From Microbacterium croceum (GTDB lineage: Bacteria > Actinomycetota > Actinomycetes > Actinomycetales > Microbacteriaceae), in the NCBI RefSeq assembly GCF_023091245.1, contig NZ_JAHWXN010000001.1, forward strand, positions 496,001 through 560,000: a stretch of 64,000 nt of DNA, written 5' to 3'. The notes under the pieces are model-generated. The model was not told the DNA's origin. It saw only the letters and a program-made list of their open reading frames with translations, and ran no database searches. Positions 51,985 through 59,864 of this stretch are shown here, piece by piece (the stretch's first letter is position 1; every line of letters starts with the position of its first letter). The position numbers and the translations under genes are program-made.

Positions 51985-53541
51985 TCAGCGGAACGCGAGC
52001 ACCCTGTCTCCCCAGCCTTCGCGCAGGTCATGATCGAGGTCGGGCACGGCGCGATCCTGCTCATCGATCACCAGCGTCGAGCGGTCGGTGAGGTCGTAGG
52101 TCCGCCACGCATCAGCGCCGTCGACGTCGGGCGCACCACCGTGGGCGAACGCGGTCCAGCGGGCGAGCATCCGCTTCGAGACGGCCCGCCCGCGTCGGCG
52201 TCCTCCGAGCAGGAACGTGGGGTCCTTCGGAGTGGTGTCGAGGTTGCCCCAGACGTAGGGAAGCTCTGTCGCATGGGTGGCGCCGATGCCCAGCAGACGC
52301 AGCATGGTGGTGGTGAAGTCGAATCGATACAGCCACACGGGCGCGACCGCGCTGTGTCCCTCTGCCAGCCAGAGCGTGGGCATGCGGAATCCGATGTCGC
52401 GCGCGATGCCGAGCCCGATCGCGCGGTGTCTGGCATCCTCGTAGACCGCCATGACCTGCTCCCTGCTCGGAAGCTCCTCGCGCCGGTACTCGGATGCCAT
52501 CGCGTCGAACATCGCGTCGAGCGTCGGGGCGGTGATCGGCATGAGCGGGGACTTCATGTACTTGAACAGCGTCGCCTCGTCCCGATTCGTGCCGATCATG
52601 AGAGGCACCGGCAGGCCCCGTCCGTTCTGCAGGGTGGAGAGCGGATGCTCCGGGATGAGCACCCCGTCGACGACCGGTGCGAACGGGAGGACACCGGGCG
52701 TCTCACGGGGAACCTCGGCGTAGACGGCCATGCTCGCCTCGACGATCTGCTCGGCGCTGCACACTCGAGCCTCGTCGATGGTCCTCACCCCGAGCTCACG
52801 GAAGAGCCGCTGCCCGACGGTGCGGGCGCGATCGGTTCCGTAGACCGAACTCGCCGGTGAGCTCTGCACGATCGCGCGTGCGAACAGCCCCCGAGCGGAG
52901 GGAACGGCGAGCAGCGTCGACACGATGCCTCCGCCGGCCGATTCGCCGAAGACGGTCACCCGCGCGGGGTCGCCGCCGAATCCGGCGATGTTCGCCTGCA
53001 CCCACTCGAGCGCGAGGAGCACATCGCGGATCGCGAGATTGCTGTCCACGACCTCCCCGTGCTCAGCGAGGCCGGTCAGATCGACGAAGCCCAGTCCCCC
53101 GAGGCGGTAGTTCACGGTGACGACGACCACTTCACCGTCCTCGACGATTCGTCGACCGTCGAAGAGCGGTTGGCTCGACGAACCGAAGGTGTAGGCCCCA
53201 CCGTGCACCCACACCATGACCGGGCGCGCGGCGTCGAGCGCACCGTCCGCGGTCCAGACATTCAGCGAGAGGCAGTCCTCGTCCATCACGGCATCGGGAC
53301 CGAGCGGCACGGCGGGGTTGGGTCGCTGCGGGCACACGGCGCCGAACGAGGTCGCATCGGCCACCCCACTGTGCGGCTCCACCGCGACGGGCGCACACCA
53401 CCGCCGCTCGCCGACCGGGGCCTGGGCGTAACGGATGCCCCGCCACGAGACGATCCCTCGGTCGCTGAGGCCTGCGTAGGCACCGAGCGCCGACTGTGCG
53501 ATGACGGATTCCTGATCGTCCACGGATGCTTCTCCTGTCAT
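51985..53541 (-). CDS. Carboxylesterase type B
   Basis: This 518-residue alpha/beta-hydrolase has GIRYAQAPVGERRW, the conserved DEDCLSLNVW, the oxyanion-hole sequence MVWVHGGAY, the nucleophile in GESAGGG (Ser near 200), and later a Glu (NRDEATLFKYM) and His (LGIGATHATELPYVWG) completing the triad. There is no signal peptide. ATG 53541 overlaps the stop of the GAP-family gene. It hydrolyses carboxylic esters; para-nitrobenzyl-esterase-like. The natural substrate is unknown. Confidence 0.92.
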   Translation of the reverse strand: MTGEASVDDQESVIAQSALGAYAGLSDRGIVSWRGIRYAQAPVGERRWCAPVAVEPHSGVADATSFGAVCPQRPNPAVPLGPDAVMDEDCLSLNVWTADGALDAARPVMVWVHGGAYTFGSSSQPLFDGRRIVEDGEVVVVTVNYRLGGLGFVDLTGLAEHGEVVDSNLAIRDVLLALEWVQANIAGFGGDPARVTVFGESAGGGIVSTLLAVPSARGLFARAIVQSSPASSVYGTDRARTVGQRLFRELGVRTIDEARVCSAEQIVEASMAVYAEVPRETPGVLPFAPVVDGVLIPEHPLSTLQNGRGLPVPLMIGTNRDEATLFKYMKSPLMPITAPTLDAMFDAMASEYRREELPSREQVMAVYEDARHRAIGLGIARDIGFRMPTLWLAEGHSAVAPVWLYRFDFTTTMLRLLGIGATHATELPYVWGNLDTTPKDPTFLLGGRRRGRAVSKRMLARWTAFAHGGAPDVDGADAWRTYDLTDRSTLVIDEQDRAVPDLDHDLREGWGDRVLAFR

Positions 53542-54215
53542 GCGAGCTGATGGATGAGGTGCGCGCCCTCGACACCGGCGAGAATCGCGAACAGCACGGT
53601 CATGATGACCGCGTTGTGCCGAACCATCTCGACCTTGAGTCGGTTGAGCCCGCCCGCGATGGTCTGCGAGCCACTGGCGGCGAGCGCGGTGGGCAGCAGC
53701 ACCCCGAGCGCGGCGATGATGGCGAACACCACGCTGACGAGGATGACCGTCAGCAGCGGAAGATCGTGGGCTCCGATCAGCGCGCCCGCCTTCAGCTCGA
53801 GCGGGATGTTCTTGGAGTTCGTCGCCGCCATCAGGGCACCCAGCCCCGCGGCCTTCATCGGGGTGAGGGAATCGACGGCGGCGAGCCAGGAGGGGGTCTT
53901 CGGTTCTGCACCGTCGCGCGGTCTGCTGCGCCAGCTGAGCCAGGCGAGCACCAGGAAGCCGATCAGGAGCGCGGCGGTCAGCACCAGAACGACGGTGTCG
54001 TCCCCGTCCGAGTGTCCGGCACCGGCACCGGCCGTCGTCACCGCCGCGATCATCGTGAACACCGCACCGACGGCAGTGGTCGCGCCGGCGAATGCGAGCC
54101 CGTTGGCCCGACCTCGGGGGGACAGCAGGATCGCCACGATCGCGACGATCGGCAACGGACTGATGATGCTGCCCACTGCCAGCGGCAGAAGTTGGCCAAG
54201 GTCGCCCACGTGCAT
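53538..54215 (-). CDS. GAP/Sap family membrane protein (LysE-like superfamily)
   Basis: This 225-residue protein has six predicted helices. The start GDLGQLLPLAVGSIISPLPI and the NSKNIPLELKAGALIGA loop match the actinobacterial GAP family, known in mycobacteria for helping to export surface lipids (Sap, Gap). In Microbacteriaceae the substrate is unknown. ATG 54215. It is translationally coupled to the downstream carboxylesterase, so the two may act on the same lipid or ester. Confidence 0.85.
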   Translation of the reverse strand: MHVGDLGQLLPLAVGSIISPLPIVAIVAILLSPRGRANGLAFAGATTAVGAVFTMIAAVTTAGAGAGHSDGDDTVVLVLTAALLIGFLVLAWLSWRSRPRDGAEPKTPSWLAAVDSLTPMKAAGLGALMAATNSKNIPLELKAGALIGAHDLPLLTVILVSVVFAIIAALGVLLPTALAASGSQTIAGGLNRLKVEMVRHNAVIMTVLFAILAGVEGAHLIHQLA

Positions 54216-54288
54216 GATCCTTCTTCCTCGATGCCGTCGCTGGAACGGTATCTCCCGCCATCCGGGCGCGCGGCGGGAGGTTCGGGAA

Positions 54289-56004
54289 TTACGACCCGTG
54301 GGTCTGGCCGTGGAACGCGACCGTCAGACGCACGGCCCCCTCGTGCTGCGTCAGGTGCGCGGACTCCGCGCGCGCTCGCAGTGCCCGCAGGCCGATGCCG
54401 TCGCCGGCGACGGAGCGGATTCCCCCGGGCGAATCGACGGTGAGCCGCAGACGTGCTTCGGATGCTGACAGTGTCACCGTCGCGGCCCGCTCGGTGCCAT
54501 GTCGCAGGATGTTCGTGAGAGCCTCGGACGTCGCATCGACCACCTGCTGCAGGATCTCCGGATGCCGGTCGGCGATCTCCCAGGCGGCCTCCTCTGCGTG
54601 AAAGCGGATGTCGATGACACGACTCCAGCCCGCGAGTACCGCGCTGAACGTCGCTTCGGACGTCGTTGCCGGCCGGGGAGCGGCGTGCCGAAGTCCTTCG
54701 ATGGCCCGTCGAGTGTCGACGAGCGCGTCCTCCCAGACGCTGCCCTCATCTGCGCGGCTGAGCTGCACGGCCGCCACCAGGCAGGTCGATTGCACACGCC
54801 CGTGCAGTGCCTGGGCCGCATCGAACAAACGCTGTGCGGCGCGACGGTGTGCATCGTGCTCGTCGACCCTGTAGGCGCGGATCTGCTCGGACAGGATCAT
54901 CTCTTGGGCGCGGAGTTCCGTGGCGAGACCGGCGACCGCGGCGCACATGATCGCGACGACGGCGTACACCACGGGCGCCGTCAGAATCACCCCACCGCCG
55001 GCGATGGATGCCGTCGCCATCAGGATCAGCGCCGCGATCACCACGCTCCCGACGATGACGACCAGCGCCGACGTGCACCGCCCGATCACTCTCACGGCCA
55101 CCCACCGCAGGAGCATCTCACCGGCACAGCCGATCACCCCGGCGATGACTGCGGCCAGGAGGACGGTCGTCAATGGGAGCCGGGCGAGTGCGAACGGGGC
55201 GAGCAGCACGAGATACAGGGCGATCGGCGTTCCGGTCGCCGCGGGCACCAGGCGCATCCCGCGGGGGCGAGCGGGCGGCGACGGCGGTCGTCCCTTCTCG
55301 AGAGATGCCGCGAGCGCATCCCCCTCCCGAAGTTCGTAGAGGTGACGACTGGCGGAGCGTACGGCGATGCCGCTGAACGTGCACAATGCCTCTGCCCGCG
55401 CGGATGCCGAAAGGGCTCCGCCCCGACGCTCGAGCTCATCGAGTCGAAACAGCAGGGCCCGTTCCTCGTCGGCGAGAACACGATCGACTTCTGCGAACAG
55501 CCGACGCCCGTATGTCCTCTCCGCATTCAGCCATCCCGCGACGATTCCCAGCTCGGCGACAGTCTCCTTCCGACGGCGCAGGGATCCGACGAGAACCGCG
55601 ATCAGGGTGGTGGCGACGAAGACGGCGAAGAGGTTGGTCGTGATGCGGATCGAGATCGGCACGGGAAAGCCGGGCAGCCCGGCCTGCTGCGTGAACCATC
55701 CGATGAGGACCGGACGCATCACCCCGATCATCAGGAGTGCCGTGACGACGATGCCGGCGCGTGCGCCTCGTGACGAGGTCGCACGCTCACCCCCTGCGGC
55801 GAGGATGCCGGGCAGACCGCACAGCACGTGGACGGCGGCGGCGACCGCCACCCCCGCGAGACGATCCCGAACGGTGGACGCTGCGTCGTGACCACCCAGG
55901 ATGGTCAGCGCGAAAGGAGCCGTCAGCACCCAGCTCCATGGCGTGAAGAAGGTTCCGCTCGTGAACACGTCACGCGCTGCGCGCACGCGGCCGACCCGTG
56001 TCAT
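54289..56004 (-). CDS. Membrane sensor histidine kinase, NarL-partner type
   Basis: This 571-residue protein has two membrane blocks (about 20-145 and 255-350) separated by a cytoplasmic helical region, then a dimerisation segment with ALHGRVQSTCLVAAVQL, whose His is the likely phosphoacceptor, and a C-terminal HATPase domain (SEALTNILRHG, DSPGG, GDGIGLRALRARAE). The H-box has HG instead of the usual HD, and DSPGG replaces DNG in the G1 box. ATG 56004 overlaps the response regulator stop. The signal is unknown. Confidence 0.85.
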   Translation of the reverse strand: MTRVGRVRAARDVFTSGTFFTPWSWVLTAPFALTILGGHDAASTVRDRLAGVAVAAAVHVLCGLPGILAAGGERATSSRGARAGIVVTALLMIGVMRPVLIGWFTQQAGLPGFPVPISIRITTNLFAVFVATTLIAVLVGSLRRRKETVAELGIVAGWLNAERTYGRRLFAEVDRVLADEERALLFRLDELERRGGALSASARAEALCTFSGIAVRSASRHLYELREGDALAASLEKGRPPSPPARPRGMRLVPAATGTPIALYLVLLAPFALARLPLTTVLLAAVIAGVIGCAGEMLLRWVAVRVIGRCTSALVVIVGSVVIAALILMATASIAGGGVILTAPVVYAVVAIMCAAVAGLATELRAQEMILSEQIRAYRVDEHDAHRRAAQRLFDAAQALHGRVQSTCLVAAVQLSRADEGSVWEDALVDTRRAIEGLRHAAPRPATTSEATFSAVLAGWSRVIDIRFHAEEAAWEIADRHPEILQQVVDATSEALTNILRHGTERAATVTLSASEARLRLTVDSPGGIRSVAGDGIGLRALRARAESAHLTQHEGAVRLTVAFHGQTHGS

Positions 56005-56654
56005 TGCTCCGAGGGGCGGCCGAAGAGTCGGCTGTACCGATTCGCTGCGGCGACCCGCGGGTTGATGGCACTCACGTGCGAGACGCCGAGCGTGTCGAAC
56101 ACGCGGCTGACGCTTCGTTCCACTGCACGGAGGCTCGCTCCGCTCCGCTCCGCGATCTCCCGGTTCGAGAGCCCGGCAGCGATCAGCGAGAGTATGCGTC
56201 GCTGATGCGGCGTCAGCCGGTCGATCAGCTCCTCATCCCCCTCCACTCCGGGCACGGGCGTGGCGTCCGCACGCACTGATGCCTCGATCGCGGCCACCAG
56301 TTCGCTCGGATCGCTGAAGGTGAGTTTGTCCACGGTCACCGCACCGGTGATCGTACGGCCGAATCCGGTCGTGGCCGCGCGAGTGAAGCTCGTGAGGAAC
56401 ACGACCCCGAGATGCGGAGCGAGCGAACGGGCGATCATGGCGAGTTCGACGCCGTCAGGACGGGAGCCGAGCTCGATGTCTGTCACGAGTACGTCCGGAT
56501 CGAAGTCCTCGAGAAGGTCCACAGCATCGGCTGCGGTGGCGACCGACTTCACCAGGAACCCGGCAGCGACGAGGAGCTCGCCGACCAGCACGCTGACGAT
56601 CTGCTGATCCTCCACGAACAGCACTCGTCGAGTCCACTTCTCCGGCACGTTCAC
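56001..56654 (-). CDS. NarL/FixJ (LuxR-type) response regulator
   Basis: This 217-residue protein has a receiver (VLFVEDQQ, phospho-acceptor Asp in LVTDIELG, Thr in FLTSF, Lys in TVDKLTF) and a C-terminal LuxR helix-turn-helix (LTPHQRRILSLIAAGLSNREIAERSGASLRAVERSVSRV). GTG 56654 is chosen because upstream residues look non-coding. GTG 56648 is also possible, and neither has a visible ribosome-binding site, so a leaderless start is likely. It is the first gene of the two-component operon. Confidence 0.88.
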   Translation of the reverse strand: MNVPEKWTRRVLFVEDQQIVSVLVGELLVAAGFLVKSVATAADAVDLLEDFDPDVLVTDIELGSRPDGVELAMIARSLAPHLGVVFLTSFTRAATTGFGRTITGAVTVDKLTFSDPSELVAAIEASVRADATPVPGVEGDEELIDRLTPHQRRILSLIAAGLSNREIAERSGASLRAVERSVSRVFDTLGVSHVSAINPRVAAANRYSRLFGRPSEQ

Positions 56655-56711
56655 AGCGTAGGGGACGTGACGACCGCACTCGCCGGGGGTGCCGCAGGGG
56701 TGCAACGCGCG

Positions 56712-56912
56712 TCAGTCGCGCTTCGAGCGACGACGGGAGGCGATCAGCAGCGTCGCGCCGAGGATCAGCACGACCGCGCCACCCGCGGCTCAGGCGAACG
56801 TCTCCGGCCCGAGGCCTGTTCTCGCCAGCGGACCCTGCCCGTCCGCTCCGACCGCGCCGATGCGCACGGCGTCGGCAGGTGCCTCGAAGGAGTATGTGCT
56901 CGTCGACGGACA
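56712..56912 (-). pseudogene. Decayed C-terminus of a cell-wall-anchored surface protein
   Basis: The minus-strand frame reads TYSFEAPADAVRIGAVGADG, then LARTG (a sortase-like motif), an in-frame TGA at 56790-56792, then a hydrophobic segment and RRRSKRD before the final TGA at 56712. That order (sorting motif, membrane helix, basic tail) is a classic wall-anchor signal, broken by the stop. Upstream the frame ends at TGA 56913. Only the tail of the original gene survives. Confidence 0.7.
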
Positions 56913-56945
56913 TCAGGATGCCAGTGTCCGCGCGCTACGGCCCGA

Positions 56946-57134
56946 TCAGCTCTGGTTGAGCTGACGCTTGCGGTATGTACTGATCGATTTGAGGATGTAG
57001 CGAAGCTGGACCGCACATGCGCCCAGGATGAAGGCATACCCGAGACCCTGCGAGAACTCCTGGGTGCTGCGCACGAGGAAGAAGCCCGCGAGAAGAAGTA
57101 CTGAGGTCAGTAGCAGCGTCCAGTTGGTCTTCAT
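56946..57134 (-). CDS. Small membrane protein, unknown function
   Basis: This 62-residue protein from ATG 57134 has two predicted transmembrane helices (about 6-22 and 30-48), and a short basic tail (STYRKRQLNQS). The composition is convincing for a real product, and the GC is lower than that of its neighbours. It lies beside the decayed surface-protein tail and may belong to the same older insertion. I do not recognise a family. Confidence 0.6.
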   Translation of the reverse strand: MKTNWTLLLTSVLLLAGFFLVRSTQEFSQGLGYAFILGACAVQLRYILKSISTYRKRQLNQS

Positions 57135-57173
57135 GAACGCGAGCCTATCAACGGGGCCCCTCGGTCGACCAGC

Positions 57174-58229
57174 TCAGATCGCGTACCCCTCGACAGGCCC
57201 TTCCGTGTTCGGCTTCCACCCCAGCGCCGGAGCCACGTGCTCGGCGAAGGCCTGCAACACGTGCAGGTTGTAGTCCACCCCCAACTGGTTCGGGATCGTC
57301 AGCATCAGGGTGTCCGCGGCCATCACGGCCTCATCGTTCTTCAGCTGCTCGATCAGCACGTCGGGCTCTGCCGCGTAGGTCTTGCCGAACGTGGAGCGGA
57401 AGCCGTCGATGACGCCGATCTGATCGCCGTTCTCCTCGCTGCGCAGACCGAAGTACGCGCGGTCCATGTCGGAGATCAGCGGGAAGACGCTCCGGCTCAC
57501 CGAGACGCGCGGGGTGCCGGTGTGACCGGCCTCCTTGTACGCGGAACGGAACAGCTCGATCTGCTCGCGCTGAAGCTCGTGGAACGGCTGCCCCGTCGCC
57601 TCGGTGACCAGCGTGGAGCTCATCATGTTGAGCCCCTTGCGACCGGTCTCCTCGGCGGTGGCGCGGGATCCCGAGCCCCACCAGATGTGGTCGCGGAGCG
57701 TCGGCGACTGTGGTTCGATCGCGAGATAGTGCCCGGCCCCGACCATCCGAGGGTCGCCCTGAGCCAGGCGTTCACCGTCGATCGCGCGCAGGAAGATGTC
57801 GAACTTCTCGCGGGCGAGCACACTGCCGCGCTCGGGGTCCTCCTGGTCGCGGAAGCCGAAGGCCTCATAACCGCGCAGCGCCGTCTCGGGTGACCCACGG
57901 CTCACGCCGAGTGCGATCCGCCCGTCGGCGATCAGGTCGAGCGCGGCCGCCTCTTCTGCCAACTGCAGAGGGTTCTCATAGCGCATGTCGATCACGCCGG
58001 TGCCGACCTCGATGCGCTTCGTGTGTGCCGCCATCGCTGCGAGCAACGGCATCGGAGACGCGGCCTGGCGCGCCCAGTGGTGCACGCGCACCGCGGCACC
58101 GTTGACTCCGATCTCGTCGGCGCCCTCCGCGATCGCGATCGTCTGCTTCAGCATGTCGCCCGCAGTGCGGGTCGCCGAACCTGGCACGTCGGCGTAGTGC
58201 CCGAAAGAGAGGAATCCGAAAGCCTTCAT
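57174..58229 (-). CDS. LLM-class flavin-dependent oxidoreductase (luciferase-like)
   Basis: This 351-residue TIM-barrel monooxygenase-like enzyme opens MKAFGFLSFGHYAD and has VHHWARQAASPMPLLAAMAA, RIEVGTGVIDMRYENPLQLAEEAAALDL and GRIALGVSRGSP, all typical of luciferase-like monooxygenases using FMNH2 or F420. The C-terminal PVEGYAI ending fits this subgroup. The substrate is unknown. ATG 58229. It stands downstream of the methyltransferase gene on the same strand. Confidence 0.9.
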   Translation of the reverse strand: MKAFGFLSFGHYADVPGSATRTAGDMLKQTIAIAEGADEIGVNGAAVRVHHWARQAASPMPLLAAMAAHTKRIEVGTGVIDMRYENPLQLAEEAAALDLIADGRIALGVSRGSPETALRGYEAFGFRDQEDPERGSVLAREKFDIFLRAIDGERLAQGDPRMVGAGHYLAIEPQSPTLRDHIWWGSGSRATAEETGRKGLNMMSSTLVTEATGQPFHELQREQIELFRSAYKEAGHTGTPRVSVSRSVFPLISDMDRAYFGLRSEENGDQIGVIDGFRSTFGKTYAAEPDVLIEQLKNDEAVMAADTLMLTIPNQLGVDYNLHVLQAFAEHVAPALGWKPNTEGPVEGYAI

Positions 58230-58258
58230 GATCTATTCGAACGCATGGATGCCGGGGA

Positions 58259-59767
58259 CTATTCCGCCGGCACGAGGAAGCCGTCGAGCACGAGCGAGCG
58301 GATGCGCGGCTCCAACTCGTTCCACAGCTCGGGAAGCGCCACGTCGAACAGGTCGGCGAGGGCCTGGGCGATCTGGCTGACGGTGAGGTCGCCGTCGCAA
58401 GCGCCGACGAATGCGGCGAGCGCGGGGTCCACGTTCACGGTGCGCGCGAACCCGCCACCCTGGCGCAGCTCGATCACGCTCGGGTCGTCGTTTCCGGGCA
58501 GCAGGTGCCGGGCCTCGGTCACATCCGCCGCGGTGAGCAGCGTGGCGGGCACGCCATCGGCGAGAAGATCGTGACCGTGCAGCCCAGCGCCCAGGGCCTG
58601 GCCGACACCCGAGACGTGCTGCACGAGGCGCTCCGTCCGGCGCAACGGCGTACCGACACCACGGCGCATCAGCACGTAGCCGAAGCCGATCGAGGTCACC
58701 CCCCGGGCCGCGAAGTCATCGAGCCAGGCGGTCAGCAGCGGGGTGAACGCCGGGTCGCGGGGGGTCGTGCCGCCGTCGCGGATCCACAGTTCCGCGTAGC
58801 CGAGGGGTGAGAGCTGCTCGCGCTCGATCACCCAGAGGTCGAGTTCCGAGGGCACCCACGCATCCAGCCGCGCCAGACCGGCCACCCCGCCGCGTGATTC
58901 CCAGTTGCCCAGCAGTTGCGCGATGCCGCCCTCGGTGAGGTACGACGGCGCGGTGCGCACGAACTGCTCCACCAGCGCGTCGCCGACCAGTCCGCCGTCG
59001 CGGTACTCGTACTCGGGCACATCGTCTCCGCGGGGCGTGATCACGAACGGCGGGTTCGAGACGATCAGATCGAAGGCCTCGCCGGCGACCGGCTCGAACA
59101 TGCTGCCCAAGCGGAACTCGATGTTGCTCACGCCGTTGAGCAGTGTGTTGATCTCGGCGTAAGCGAGCGCCCGAGCCGAGATGTCCGTCGCGACCACCGT
59201 GCCGGCACGGCGGGCGACCAGCAACGCCTGGATGCCGCACCCGGTGCCGAGATCGAGTGCGCGTTCCACCTCGATCGGCACCACGATCTCCGCCAGGGTG
59301 CGCGAGGCGCCGCCGACACCCAGGACGTGATCGGGCGGCAGCGCACCATCGAGCGCCACCTCGTCGAGGTCGCTGGCGATCCACCATTCACCGACGCCGT
59401 CCGTGTCGACGAACGACTGCGGGCGCAACAGCGCGGTGGGGGTCACCGTCGCAGCATCCGCTCTCGCGAGACCCAGACCGACGAGTCCTGCCACCCTCAG
59501 TCGTGGCAGCGCCGCCTCCACGGCTTCCCGGGGCTGCGGCATCCCCAGCACCAGCAGACGCCCGAGGGTCGCCAGCACCCCGTCGTCGCCGCGGATCTCC
59601 CGCAGGATCGGCTCGCGCATGCCGCGGGCGAGTGCGTCGTCCGCTTCCTCCCCCCAGAGGCTCCGCAGAGGCTCCGAGCGCAGGTCGGCGGCGTCGAGAT
59701 CGGCGGCGAGCGCCGCGCACAGCAAGGGTTCGGGGACGGGTGCAGGGGTGTCGGACACGGCCGTCAC
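58259..59767 (-). CDS. Class I SAM-dependent methyltransferase (HemK/RsmC-like)
   Basis: This 502-residue protein has an N-terminal actinobacterial domain (about 1-150), a SAM-binding Rossmann fold with LDLGTGCGIQALLVAR (about 170-185) and TDISARALAYAEIN, then the NPPFVI motif that marks N-methylation of amide or base nitrogens. A long C-terminal domain of about 200 residues follows. The methylated target may be rRNA, DNA or protein glutamine; the motif fits all. The start is GTG 59767. It is divergent from the DUF6049 gene across about 97 bases. Confidence 0.88.
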   Translation of the reverse strand: MTAVSDTPAPVPEPLLCAALAADLDAADLRSEPLRSLWGEEADDALARGMREPILREIRGDDGVLATLGRLLVLGMPQPREAVEAALPRLRVAGLVGLGLARADAATVTPTALLRPQSFVDTDGVGEWWIASDLDEVALDGALPPDHVLGVGGASRTLAEIVVPIEVERALDLGTGCGIQALLVARRAGTVVATDISARALAYAEINTLLNGVSNIEFRLGSMFEPVAGEAFDLIVSNPPFVITPRGDDVPEYEYRDGGLVGDALVEQFVRTAPSYLTEGGIAQLLGNWESRGGVAGLARLDAWVPSELDLWVIEREQLSPLGYAELWIRDGGTTPRDPAFTPLLTAWLDDFAARGVTSIGFGYVLMRRGVGTPLRRTERLVQHVSGVGQALGAGLHGHDLLADGVPATLLTAADVTEARHLLPGNDDPSVIELRQGGGFARTVNVDPALAAFVGACDGDLTVSQIAQALADLFDVALPELWNELEPRIRSLVLDGFLVPAE

Positions 59768-59864
59768 TCTACGCGCCTTCAGGGTTCTCCTTCCTCGGGC
59801 CTCCTAGAATCACTAGGTCAGTACTCACGATCAGCCCTGTCCCGGGCGTTCGAGGAAGACCTTC

